A stretch of DNA of 64,000 bases, taken from Faecalicatena contorta (GTDB lineage: Bacteria; Bacillota; Clostridia; Lachnospirales; Lachnospiraceae). The stretch is from the NCBI RefSeq assembly GCF_039521745.1, contig NZ_BAAACT010000153.1, one strand, 5' to 3'. The notes below the pieces were generated by a model. That model was not told the origin of the DNA and ran no database searches. It saw only the letters and a program-made list of their open reading frames with translations. The position numbers and the translations under genes are program-made. This document shows, piece after piece, positions 8,514 to 16,805 of this stretch. The first letter of the stretch is position 1; each line of letters opens with the position of its first letter.

Positions 8514-10724
8514 TTGGAAGTAGTCACCGGATATGTGGAGCATATTGTGTTCCGGAATGAGGATAATGGGTATACGGTATTTAATCTGGAAAATGAAGAC
8601 GGGGAGACTACCTGTGTTGGCAGTTTTAACTATATTAATGAGGGGGAGATGCTGGAACTGCATGGGGAGTTTGTTAACCACAGTGTGTATGGAAGCCAGC
8701 TCAAAGTGAGCTCCCATGAGGTAAAGGAGCCTGAGGATCTGGTATCTATAGAACGTTATCTGGGATCCGGGGCCGTGAAGGGTGTTGGAGCGGCGCTGGC
8801 AGGAAGGATCGTGAGGAAGTTCAAAAAGGATACGTTCCGCATCATTGAAGAGGAACCGGAGCGTCTGGCGGAGGTGAAGGGGATCAGCGAGCGGAAGGCC
8901 AGGGAGATTGCCGTGCAGGTAGAGGAGAAGAAGGATATGCGCCGGGCGATGATCTATCTGCAGAAATATGGGATATCCACGACCCTTGCTGTCAAGATTT
9001 ACAAGTATTATGGAACGAAACTGTACCAGGTGCTTGAGGAGAACCCGTACCAGCTGGCGGATAACATAGAAGGCGTGGGATTCAAGACGGCCGACGAAAT
9101 CGCATCCAGGATAGGGATACATACGGACTCTGATTTCAGAATCAGAAGCGGTATTTTTTACACGCTGCAGCAGTCCACCCTGGAGGGACATGTCTATCTG
9201 CCCCAACAGGTACTGGAGGCGCGCGCCGGAAAGCTTCTGGGGGTGAACATCCAGGATGTTGAAAAGTATATCATGGATCTCTGCATTGAGAAAAAGACGG
9301 TGCGCAAAGAGGCGGAGGGCGAGATCAGGATCTATCCGGCCCGCTATTATTACCTGGAACTCAATACGGCCAGGATGCTGCATGATCTGAATATTGACTG
9401 CAATATGCCGGAGGACATGATGGAGAAGCGGCTCAGAAAGGTGGAGCGGCAGGAACAGATTTCCCTAGACCCCATGCAGCACAAGGCGGTGATAGAATCC
9501 ATCAAGCACGGGCTTCTGGTCCTGACCGGCGGGCCCGGGACCGGTAAGACGACTACCATTAATACCATGATCCAGTTTTTTGAGAGCGAGGGGATGAGCA
9601 TTCTGCTGGCGGCGCCTACAGGAAGGGCGGCTAAAAGAATGACGGAGGCCACCGGATATGAGGCACAGACGATCCACCGCCTCCTGGAGGTCAGCGGGAA
9701 TCCGGAGGAAGAGGGCAATGTAAATGGCTTTATGCGGAACCGGCAAAATCCCCTGGAGACGGATGTGCTGATTATCGATGAGATGTCCATGGTAGACCTT
9801 CCGCTGATGCATGCTCTGCTTTCAGCCGTTGTGGAAGGCACGCGGCTTATATTAGTGGGGGATGTGAACCAGCTCCCTTCCGTGGGACCCGGGAGTGTTC
9901 TGAAGGATATAATAGCTTCGGACTCGTTTCCGGTGGTAACGCTGACAAAGATATTCCGTCAGGCAGGCGAGAGCGATATTGTTGTAAACGCTCATAAGAT
10001 CAATGCCGGGGAACCTGTTATCCTGAACAACAAGAGCCGTGACTTTTTCTTTTTAAAACGGCAGGAAGCGGATGTGATTATCAGTGTAGTGATTACCCTG
10101 ATTCAGAAAAAGCTTCCCAGGTATGTGGATGCACTTCCCACGGAGATTCAGGTCATGACTCCAACAAGGAAGGGCCTGCTGGGGGTGGAGCGGCTGAATA
10201 CAATCCTGCAGCGTTATTTGAATCCGCCTTCGCCGGAAAAAACGGAAAAGGAAAGCGGGCAAAGATTGTTCCGCGTTGGGGATAAAGTGATGCAGATAAA
10301 AAATAACTACCAGCTGGAGTGGGAAATCTGCACGAAATTCGGACTCACTGTGGATAAAGGTATGGGAGTATTTAACGGAGATATGGGGATTGTGAAGGAA
10401 ATCAATTCCTATGATGAATCAATGGTTGTCGAGTACGACGAGAAAAGAACGGTAAAGTACCCCTTCGAGATGCTGGAAGAACTGGAACTGGCATATGCCA
10501 TTACGGTCCACAAATCTCAGGGGAGCGAATATCCTGCGGTTGTGATACCGCTGCTGCAGGGACCGCGTATGCTGTATAACAGAAATCTGCTGTATACGGC
10601 GGTAACCCGTGCAAAAAAATGCCTGACAATAGTGGGGAGTGAAGCGACATTTCAGGAAATGATACAGAACAAAAACGAACAGAACCGTTATACAAGCCTG
10701 GCGGAGTGTATACGCGGATTTTAA
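8514..10724 (+). CDS. recD2: ATP-dependent RecD2-like DNA helicase (SF1B)
   Basis: A 736-residue 5'-3' DNA helicase of the RecD2/YrrC type, acting in repair and recombination without RecBC. The start is TTG 8514 behind AGGAGGA (8503-8509). An OB-like N-terminus is followed by helix-hairpin-helix segments (about 80-220). The helicase core carries Walker A LTGGPGTGKTTT near residue 340, Walker B LIIDEMSMVD, motif III VGDVNQLPSVGPG, the UvrD_C_2 motif AITVHKSQGSEYPAVV, and the final YTAVTRAKK. Length is the usual one. The 3' end overlaps comF by 19 bp, indicating one transcript, an association common in clostridia. Confidence 0.96.
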   Translation: MEVVTGYVEHIVFRNEDNGYTVFNLENEDGETTCVGSFNYINEGEMLELHGEFVNHSVYGSQLKVSSHEVKEPEDLVSIERYLGSGAVKGVGAALAGRIVRKFKKDTFRIIEEEPERLAEVKGISERKAREIAVQVEEKKDMRRAMIYLQKYGISTTLAVKIYKYYGTKLYQVLEENPYQLADNIEGVGFKTADEIASRIGIHTDSDFRIRSGIFYTLQQSTLEGHVYLPQQVLEARAGKLLGVNIQDVEKYIMDLCIEKKTVRKEAEGEIRIYPARYYYLELNTARMLHDLNIDCNMPEDMMEKRLRKVERQEQISLDPMQHKAVIESIKHGLLVLTGGPGTGKTTTINTMIQFFESEGMSILLAAPTGRAAKRMTEATGYEAQTIHRLLEVSGNPEEEGNVNGFMRNRQNPLETDVLIIDEMSMVDLPLMHALLSAVVEGTRLILVGDVNQLPSVGPGSVLKDIIASDSFPVVTLTKIFRQAGESDIVVNAHKINAGEPVILNNKSRDFFFLKRQEADVIISVVITLIQKKLPRYVDALPTEIQVMTPTRKGLLGVERLNTILQRYLNPPSPEKTEKESGQRLFRVGDKVMQIKNNYQLEWEICTKFGLTVDKGMGVFNGDMGIVKEINSYDESMVVEYDEKRTVKYPFEMLEELELAYAITVHKSQGSEYPAVVIPLLQGPRMLYNRNLLYTAVTRAKKCLTIVGSEATFQEMIQNKNEQNRYTSLAECIRGF

Positions 10725-11404
10725 ATCTGCTATATCCGCAGGTTTGTCCGTTCTGTGGCAGAATATCGGAACAGGGGATCTGCAGTGTATGTAAAAAGAA
10801 GATTATCTATGTACATGAACCACGCTGCATGCGCTGCGGCAAGCCGCTGGAAATGGCGGAACAGGAGTACTGCAGGGACTGCACAGAACATGATGCCGCC
10901 TATGAACAGGGGCGGAGTGTATGGCTGCACAGGGAGCCTGTTTCGGACGCAATTTATCGGTTCAAGTATGGGAATAAGAGGAACTACGGCCGGATATTTG
11001 CCATGGAAATGGCGGAACATTGCGGGGCTCAGATCAGAAGGTGGGGAGTTGAAGAGATCATTCCGATTCCGCTCCATCCCGCCAGAAAAAGAAAACGGGG
11101 ATATAATCAGGCGGAAATACTGGCGGAGGAGCTGGGCTGCCTTCTTCACATACCTGTTAGGAAAGACGTGCTTTACAGGATACGGAATACCAGGCCGCAG
11201 AAAAGCCTTAATGACACGGAGAGAATCCGCAACCTGAAGGGGGCCTTTGCGGTGGCCGGAAAAGAGAAAGTAAAGGCAAAAGTACTGATCATAGACGACA
11301 TCTATACGACCGGCAGCACGATCCGCAGATGCGCAAAAATGCTGAGACTAGCAGGAGCTGAAAAAGTGTATTTTTTAACTATAAGCATTGGACAAGGACT
11401 CTGA
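10706..11404 (+). CDS. comF: ComF family phosphoribosyltransferase-like protein
   Basis: A 232-residue protein of the ComF/GntX family, associated with DNA uptake and processing of incoming single strands. It starts at GTG 10706, overlapping recD2. The N-terminus carries a zinc-ribbon-like set of cysteines (CPFCGR, CSVCKKK, CMRCGKPL, YCRDC). The C-terminus has the phosphoribosyltransferase PRPP-binding motif VLIIDDIYTTGST and the family block PLHPARKRKRGYNQAE. No comFA helicase is adjacent; RecD2 takes that place. Whether the organism is transformable cannot be judged from this window. Confidence 0.93.
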   Translation: MYTRILNLLYPQVCPFCGRISEQGICSVCKKKIIYVHEPRCMRCGKPLEMAEQEYCRDCTEHDAAYEQGRSVWLHREPVSDAIYRFKYGNKRNYGRIFAMEMAEHCGAQIRRWGVEEIIPIPLHPARKRKRGYNQAEILAEELGCLLHIPVRKDVLYRIRNTRPQKSLNDTERIRNLKGAFAVAGKEKVKAKVLIIDDIYTTGSTIRRCAKMLRLAGAEKVYFLTISIGQGL

Positions 11405-11418
11405 GTATATGCTATACT
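11389..11418 (+). promoter_or_regulatory. Extended -10 promoter for the 11636-13192 operon
   Basis: TGGACA (11389-11394), an 18-bp spacer, TGC then TATACT (11413-11418). The -35 lies inside the end of comF. It would give a leader of about 210 nt before the ATG at 11636. Confidence 0.55.
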
Positions 11419-11438
11419 AAAAATGATGTTTATCTTAA

Positions 11439-11610
11439 AAGGAGATAAGACTCCCACCTTTACAGGTGGTTAAGAAAAATTAAATTTAGGAGGGAGCCTT
11501 GTCTCCTTCCAGGATAAAGCCGCCGGCGGGCGGCAGAGGCGCGCAGAAGTATGATGTCATGCAGGGCATGACGCGCGCCTCGCCGCAAGTACGCCAAGGC
11601 GTGCCTGCAC
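11439..11610 (+). ncRNA. Structured 5' leader, unrecognised class
   Basis: Three structures fill the leader. (a) 11439-11508: AAGGAGA pairs with TCTCCTT; inside it CTCCC pairs with GGGAG; inside that is the hairpin CCACCT-ttac-AGGTGG. (b) 11520-11535: GCCGCC-ggcg-GGCGGC. (c) 11536-11581: GAGGCGCGC pairs with GCGCGCCTC and continues, after an 11-nt bulge on the left, into GTCATG-caggg-CATGAC. No T tract follows any of them. A cis-regulatory RNA is one reading. A degenerate mobile-element end (IS200/IS605 ends have similar hairpins) or a GC-rich intergenic repeat are others. Confidence 0.45.
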
Positions 11611-11635
11611 TGAAAGAAAACATAGAGGTGAGGAA

Positions 11636-12031
11636 ATGTTAGATAAGGAACGCATCAGGCTGATGACAAAGATGGCGGCATATGAGAACACTTTGGCGCC
11701 GGATGATTTGAAAATCAGCAGTTATTATAAGAAAGATTATTCAAGCCTCAACACACTGATCACAGCGATCTGGGTCACGATCGGATACGCCATTGCCGCA
11801 GGTTTGGTTATACTGTGCAATGTCGACGCAATGCTGAAGGATCTGACGGTTGCAAAGCTGATTATAATCGCGGCTGTCGTGGTGGGTGCATATATTATCT
11901 TACTTGTGGCTTACTGCGTATGTGCCAGCAGCTTTTATAAGTCGAAGCACAATAAAGCAAAACAGCGTGTGAAAAAGTATTACCGGGATTTATCCCGCCT
12001 GGGAAAGATGTGTATGAAGGAGAAAAAATAA
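11636..12031 (+). CDS. Small uncharacterised membrane protein
   Basis: 131 residues starting at ATG 11636 behind GAGGTGAGGAA. A cytoplasmic N-terminus of about 40 residues is followed by two hydrophobic helices (about 43-66 and 75-100, separated by DAMLKDLTVAK), then a strongly basic tail (SKHNKAKQRVKKYYRDLSRL). It has no family motif that I recognise. The next membrane protein starts 3 bases after its stop, so the two are almost certainly co-translated and may form a complex. The role is unknown. Confidence 0.75.
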   Translation: MLDKERIRLMTKMAAYENTLAPDDLKISSYYKKDYSSLNTLITAIWVTIGYAIAAGLVILCNVDAMLKDLTVAKLIIIAAVVVGAYIILLVAYCVCASSFYKSKHNKAKQRVKKYYRDLSRLGKMCMKEKK

Positions 12032-12034
12032 AAT

Positions 12035-13192
12035 ATGAGTACTTTACTTGTCTGGAAAGAGCAACTGCAAAAAATATATGCGAAGTATTCCACATATATA
12101 ATGAAAGCATTACAATTTATTTTAGGACTCTGTGTCTTCGGCCTGATTAATTCCAATATCGGTTTTATGAAGGCGGCATCGTCTATTGTCTGTACTGTGG
12201 GGCTTTCCGCAGTCTGTGCATTTCTGCCGCTGGTCGTGATGGTGATCGCAGCCACGGTGCTGGTACTGCTGCATTTTTATACCTTATCCATGCCCATAGC
12301 TCTTGTATCTCTGGCGATCTTTCTGATCATGTACATCTTCTATTTCCGGTTTACACCGAAAAAAGCATGGCTTGTGCTGCTGACGCCGGTTGCGTTTGCA
12401 CTGAAGGTTCCGTTCGTCATTCCGGTTGCCTTTGGCTTACTGGGAACGCCGGTCTGTGTGCTTCCCGTTGCATTTGGGACGATCGTTTACTATATGCTTC
12501 ACTTCGTGAAGATGTCATCTACCGCCCTCAAGGGAGGGGATGCAAAAGGCCTGGTGGACAGCCTGATGGTTTTTACAAAACAGTCTCTGACCAATAAGGA
12601 GATGTGGGTAATGGTGATTGCAACTGCCGTCAGTCTTCTGATTGTATATGCCGTACGAACAAGATCCGTTGACCATGCGTGGAAGATCGGATCGGTCGCT
12701 GGCGCGATTGCAGGAATTGTCATCGCTGCTGCGGGGAATATTACACTGGATGTGCATCTGTCATACGTTACAATGGTGGTCAGCGGTGTTGCAGCGATTG
12801 TGGTTGGGCTGGTGCTGGAGTTTTTGTTCTTTTCTGTGAACTATTCCAGAACGGAGCGTATGCAGTTTGAGGATGATGAATATTATTATTATGTAAAAGC
12901 CGTTCCGAAAATAGTAGTATCTGCACCTGAGATGAGTGTGAAGCATATTAATGAAAGACAGGACCAGAGTGAATGGCAGGAATTACAGGACAGTCAGGAG
13001 ACGGTGCTGATTGATACTTCAAATGTACAGAGGGCGGCAGGGGAGCCGCATTCGCAAAGGAAGCGCCCGGCGCTAAAGCAGGAAGAACACGCGAAAAAGA
13101 TAGATCACGCCAGGGCAGCGGACGAGATTCTGCTGACAAGAAGCCTTACCAAAGAATTGGGTATAAATCTTGAAGATCTGGAAGATAAATAA
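12035..13192 (+). CDS. Polytopic membrane protein of unknown function
   Basis: 385 residues starting at ATG 12035, with AAGGAG about 12 nt upstream inside the preceding gene. About eight to nine hydrophobic helices fill residues 20-280, interrupted by short polar loops (for example RFTPKKAWLV and MSSTALKGGDAKG). The last roughly 100 residues are charged and cytoplasmic in character (FEDDEYYYYVKAVPKIVV, then a Gln/Glu/Lys-rich tail ending in NLEDLEDK). No transporter or enzyme signature is visible. It is co-transcribed with the small membrane protein upstream and lies 88 bp before cdaA. A link to envelope physiology or c-di-AMP is suggested only by position. Confidence 0.75.
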   Translation: MSTLLVWKEQLQKIYAKYSTYIMKALQFILGLCVFGLINSNIGFMKAASSIVCTVGLSAVCAFLPLVVMVIAATVLVLLHFYTLSMPIALVSLAIFLIMYIFYFRFTPKKAWLVLLTPVAFALKVPFVIPVAFGLLGTPVCVLPVAFGTIVYYMLHFVKMSSTALKGGDAKGLVDSLMVFTKQSLTNKEMWVMVIATAVSLLIVYAVRTRSVDHAWKIGSVAGAIAGIVIAAAGNITLDVHLSYVTMVVSGVAAIVVGLVLEFLFFSVNYSRTERMQFEDDEYYYYVKAVPKIVVSAPEMSVKHINERQDQSEWQELQDSQETVLIDTSNVQRAAGEPHSQRKRPALKQEEHAKKIDHARAADEILLTRSLTKELGINLEDLEDK

Positions 13193-13280
13193 TACCTAAG
13201 GGGCACTCGGGGACTCATGTTCTTTGGGCATAAGATGAATAAAGGGAGCAGCATTCTTAATTAAGACAGGAGGTGGCAGA

Positions 13281-14153
13281 ATGGAACAGTGGATCAAAAC
13301 GTTTTTTGACAACTATGTGAGCGACATGTACTTTCCGAATGTTCACCTGACAGATATCATAGAGATTATCATTGTATCGATCATCGTCTACGAGATTATG
13401 CTGTGGATTAAGAATACAAAGGCATGGATGCTTTTGAAGGGCATGATCGTCCTAGGCTTGTTTATACTGGTAGCTGCTATATTTCGAATGCATACGATAT
13501 TGTTCCTTGCCAGAGAGTCGATCAACGTTCTGGCAATAGCCGCTGTGGTAGTATTTCAGCCGGAGCTGCGGCGGGCGCTGGAAAAGCTGGGGGAGAAAAA
13601 CCTTCTGAGCAATATCAATCTGTTTGACAGAAGCAGAGAAAACCAGAGGTTCTCCGATGTAACGCTGGAGAGCCTTGTAAAAGCCTGTTTTGACATGGGG
13701 AGTGTATGTACAGGGGCTTTGATTGTAGTAGAGCAGGCCATTCGTCTTACGGAATATGAGATGACCGGAATCGAGCTGGACTGCAAAGTCTCTTCTCAGG
13801 TTCTGCTGAATATATTTGAACATAATACTCCGCTTCACGACGGAGCTGTAATTATAAGAGGAGACAGAATTACTTCAGCCACATGTTATCTGCCGCTTTC
13901 AGATAACATGTCAATCAGCAAAGACCTGGGGACCAGGCACAGAGCTGCATTGGGAATGAGTGAAGTAAGTGATGCACTGATTATTGTTGTATCCGAAGAG
14001 ACAGGCCAGGTTTCCGTTGCGATGGGAGGGCAGCTTGCGAGAGGAGTTACGCCGGAATACCTTGCTACAAGGCTGAACCAAATCCAGTATAGAACTGCGG
14101 AAGGCAAGAAATTTACTATACGGAAAGGACGGCAGCGGCATGAAGAAATATAA
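13281..14153 (+). CDS. cdaA: Diadenylate cyclase CdaA (c-di-AMP synthase)
   Basis: 290 residues, membrane-anchored enzyme that condenses two ATP into cyclic di-AMP. ATG 13281 follows AGGAGGTGG. Three N-terminal hydrophobic helices (about 22-95) are followed by the DAC (DisA_N) domain, with catalytic DGA at Asp187 (LHDGAVIIRG) and the RHR triad beginning at Arg219 (GTRHRAALGMSE). The stop overlaps the start of cdaR by 14 bp, the usual cdaA-cdaR arrangement. In many Firmicutes glmM follows this pair; here an HPr gene follows instead. Confidence 0.96.
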   Translation: MEQWIKTFFDNYVSDMYFPNVHLTDIIEIIIVSIIVYEIMLWIKNTKAWMLLKGMIVLGLFILVAAIFRMHTILFLARESINVLAIAAVVVFQPELRRALEKLGEKNLLSNINLFDRSRENQRFSDVTLESLVKACFDMGSVCTGALIVVEQAIRLTEYEMTGIELDCKVSSQVLLNIFEHNTPLHDGAVIIRGDRITSATCYLPLSDNMSISKDLGTRHRAALGMSEVSDALIIVVSEETGQVSVAMGGQLARGVTPEYLATRLNQIQYRTAEGKKFTIRKGRQRHEEI

Positions 14154-15435
14154 ATTTACGAACAACCTGGGGCTGAAGATTATGGCACTGGTTTTCGCTG
14201 CCCTGTTGTGGCTGATCGTAGTGAATATAGATGATCCGGTGGAGACGACGACCTTCCGGAATATTGATGTTACGGTACAGAATACTGAGGTTGTGACAAA
14301 TGAAGGAAAGACCTATAAGATATTAGACGATACACAGAAGGTAAGTGTGGTAGTGCGTGCGAAGAGATCAGTTCTGGCTAAACTGTCCAGCAGCAGTATC
14401 ATTGCGACGGCGGACATGAGTGAGATGCAGATCAGTTCACTGATTCCCATCACAGCAACAGTTCCCGGTTATGAAGGCAAGTATACCGCGGAAGCAACAC
14501 CAGGTAACCTGAAGGTTAAGATAGAGGATCAGACAAAGAATCCATTCCCGGTGAATGTCAGCGTGACGGGCATTCCGCGTGACGGGTATGTAGTCGGCAA
14601 TACGCCGACCAATCCGGCAAAGGTTACCGTGAGCGGGGCGGAATCACTGGTCAACAGTATTGATAAAGCTGTGGCAAAGGTGGATGTATCGGGATTGTCC
14701 AAGACGACAGTACTGCAGGCCGAGCTGACCTATTATGACAGTAACGGCAATCCGGTAGATAAGAGCCAGTTGAAAGATAACCTGGGGGAGGATGGCATTA
14801 CCGTCGAGGTGGAGATACTCAATACAAAGAGCATAGCATTGAATTTCAATGTTATGGGGACTCCGGAAGAAGGGTATGTATACAGCGGCCTTACCAGTGA
14901 ACCGGAGCGGATTCAGGTCTGCGGTACGGCGGAGGCCCTGAGCGGGTTCACCGAACTGGACGTACCGGCCTCGGAGATAGACATCAGCGGGGCAACAGGA
15001 AAGCTGGAGAAGACGATAGACATAGTGCCATATCTGCCGGATGGGATTAAGCTGGTGGACGAGACCGCCAATAATGTTGTAGTCACCGTATCCATAGAGC
15101 AGGAAAGAACCCGTACAATTGAGCTTCTCGCAGAATCTATCCGGGTCATCAATGTACAGGAAAATCTCAGGGTATCCTTTGAGGACAATACCGATATTCA
15201 GCTGCAGTTTAAAGGAGCGCAGGAGGCGCTTGAGAAACTGGATGTGAAAAATGCAGTATATATAGATTTAAAGACCTATACAAAACCAGGGACACACGAA
15301 GTGCCGGTGAATGTAGATCTGGATATGGACGGAGCGAACGGTTCCAATATTGTATTGCTGAAGAACCCAACGGTGAAGGTTACTCTTACTGAGAAAGATG
15401 AAAAAGAGGAGCAAAATGTAACAAAGGAAGAATAA
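14140..15435 (+). CDS. cdaR: CdaR, YbbR-domain regulator of diadenylate cyclase
   Basis: 431 residues. One N-terminal membrane helix (about 10-27, LGLKIMALVFAALLWLIV) is followed by an extracytoplasmic region made of about four YbbR repeats, recognisable by recurring segments such as FPVNVSVTGIPRDGYVV and ALNFNVMGTPEEGYV and by the VTVSGAE / IQVCGTAE turns. The C-terminus is charged (EKDEKEEQNVTKEE). YbbR proteins bind CdaA and modulate its activity in Bacillus and Listeria. The start at 14140 lies inside cdaA, so expression is coupled. Confidence 0.93.
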   Translation: MKKYKFTNNLGLKIMALVFAALLWLIVVNIDDPVETTTFRNIDVTVQNTEVVTNEGKTYKILDDTQKVSVVVRAKRSVLAKLSSSSIIATADMSEMQISSLIPITATVPGYEGKYTAEATPGNLKVKIEDQTKNPFPVNVSVTGIPRDGYVVGNTPTNPAKVTVSGAESLVNSIDKAVAKVDVSGLSKTTVLQAELTYYDSNGNPVDKSQLKDNLGEDGITVEVEILNTKSIALNFNVMGTPEEGYVYSGLTSEPERIQVCGTAEALSGFTELDVPASEIDISGATGKLEKTIDIVPYLPDGIKLVDETANNVVVTVSIEQERTRTIELLAESIRVINVQENLRVSFEDNTDIQLQFKGAQEALEKLDVKNAVYIDLKTYTKPGTHEVPVNVDLDMDGANGSNIVLLKNPTVKVTLTEKDEKEEQNVTKEE

Positions 15436-15453
15436 CGGGAGGAGAGAGTTCAC

Positions 15454-15729
15454 ATGGTAAGCGAAAAAGTTACGATAAAGAACCCTACAGGCTTGCATCT
15501 CAGGCCGGCAGGCTTGTTCTGCAGAACTGCCATGCAGTACGGCAGCAAGATTACGGTAGAAAAGAAAACAAAGTCTGAGGATGTCACGGCGAATGCCAAA
15601 AGCGTGTTAAGCGTGCTTGGCGCCTGCATTAAAAGCGGAGATGAGATTCGAATTATCTGTGAAGGAGACGACGAGGAAACCGCACTCCGGGAGATGGTAC
15701 GTATTGTAGAAGATGGTTTGGGAGAATAG
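15454..15729 (+). CDS. HPr family phosphocarrier protein
   Basis: 91 residues with the PTS HPr fold. The phosphorylation site is His15 in TGLHLRPAG, the histidine used by enzyme I. The regulatory serine block is present as NAKSVLSVL (Ser50 here; a four-residue insertion shifts it from the usual 46), so phosphorylation by HPr kinase is plausible. ATG 15454 follows GGGAGGAGAG. It lies 18 bp after cdaR and 38 bp before the nucleotidyltransferase, apparently in the same transcript. No other PTS gene is near. It may be the general HPr or a paralogue. Confidence 0.93.
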   Translation: MVSEKVTIKNPTGLHLRPAGLFCRTAMQYGSKITVEKKTKSEDVTANAKSVLSVLGACIKSGDEIRIICEGDDEETALREMVRIVEDGLGE

Positions 15730-15767
15730 AATACAGCCTGTGAGAAGGCAGGAATAAGGAGAAAAAG

Positions 15768-16682
15768 ATGAGCAAGGCAACATTAGTGATCATGGCGGCA
15801 GGAATTGGAAGCAGATTCGGCGGGGGCATTAAGCAGCTGGAGCCGGTTGGGCCCAATGGTGAGATTATCATGGATTATTCCATCTATGATGCCATGGAGG
15901 CAGGATTTGACAAAGTTGTATTTGTAATCAGACGGGATCTGGAAAAAGACTTTAAGGAAGTGATCGGAAACAGGATCGAGAAGGTAATCGATGTCGATTA
16001 TGTTTTCCAGGAGGTGGATGATATTCCAGAGCCATATAAAGAGCGGTTTGCCGGAAGAACAAAGCCATGGGGAACCGGTCAGGCAATTCTCTGCTGTAAG
16101 GATGTGGTGGACGCGCCGTTTCTCGTAATCAATGCGGATGACTATTACGGTAAGCAGGCATTCAAAGAAGGGTTTGAATATCTCACGGCCGAGTCCCGAA
16201 GCGATGGCATGGAGATCTGCATGATCAGCTTTGTGTTAAAAAATACACTGAGCGATAATGGGGCGGTAACCCGGGGTGTGTGCAGCGTGGATGAAAATGG
16301 CATGCTCGCAGACATCGAGGAGACCCATAACATCGAAAAAGTTGACGGCCGGGCGGTCGTGCAGAAGGAATGCGGCAGCCGGGAGATTGATGTGGAGTCT
16401 CCGGTTTCCATGAACATGTGGGGACTGAGGCCGGACTTCTTCCAGATACTTGCAGATGGTTTTGAAGAGTTTTTGAGTATGACAGATGAGGAGAACCTGA
16501 AAGCCGAATACCTCCTTCCAACGATTATAGGGGAGCTGCTGGGAGAAGGAAAACTGGCCGTGAAGGTGCTGAGGTCCGGGGATAAATGGTTTGGAGTAAC
16601 TTATAAGGAAGATAAAGATGCTGTGGTTTCAGCGGTAAGGGGACTTGTTGATGCGGGAGTATATCCGGAGAAGTTATTTTAG
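15768..16682 (+). CDS. Sugar-phosphate nucleotidyltransferase family protein
   Basis: 304 residues with the NTP_transferase fold. The N-terminus has the nucleotide-binding loop MAAGIGSRFGGGIKQLEPVG, followed by PWGTGQAILCC and the metal/sugar motif INADDYYG. These enzymes transfer a nucleotidyl group to a sugar 1-phosphate. The particular sugar cannot be read from the sequence, and the GxGSRFGG form differs from classic GalU and RmlA. It ends the cdaA operon and may supply an activated sugar to the glycan locus downstream. ATG 15768 is preceded by AAGGAG. Confidence 0.85.
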   Translation: MSKATLVIMAAGIGSRFGGGIKQLEPVGPNGEIIMDYSIYDAMEAGFDKVVFVIRRDLEKDFKEVIGNRIEKVIDVDYVFQEVDDIPEPYKERFAGRTKPWGTGQAILCCKDVVDAPFLVINADDYYGKQAFKEGFEYLTAESRSDGMEICMISFVLKNTLSDNGAVTRGVCSVDENGMLADIEETHNIEKVDGRAVVQKECGSREIDVESPVSMNMWGLRPDFFQILADGFEEFLSMTDEENLKAEYLLPTIIGELLGEGKLAVKVLRSGDKWFGVTYKEDKDAVVSAVRGLVDAGVYPEKLF

Positions 16683-16696
16683 AATTGAGTGAGAAG

Positions 16697-16740
16697 AAGG
16701 CATGTGTATCCAGAGGTGGGATGCATGTGCCTTTGTGTGT
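16697..16740 (+). terminator. Terminator after the nucleotidyltransferase
   Basis: AAGGCATGTGTATCC (16697-16711) pairs, with a few G-U pairs, with GGGATGCATGTGCCTT (16718-16733); a T-rich TGTGTGTTTT follows. Confidence 0.7.
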
Positions 16741-16805
16741 TTTACAAAGCATGGAAAAATATGGAAACTATGAATACGATAGGGAGAAATTACAGGGGTG
16801 AGCTT

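Noticed and set aside
8351..8560. Open frame bridging mreB and recD2
   Set aside because: It overlaps both genes, lacks a binding site and translates to a composition unlike a protein.
11439..11510. IS200/IS605 right end or guide-RNA remnant
   Set aside because: The nested hairpin resembles such ends, but no TnpA or TnpB remnant is nearby and a promoter lies just upstream. Kept only as an alternative for the leader.
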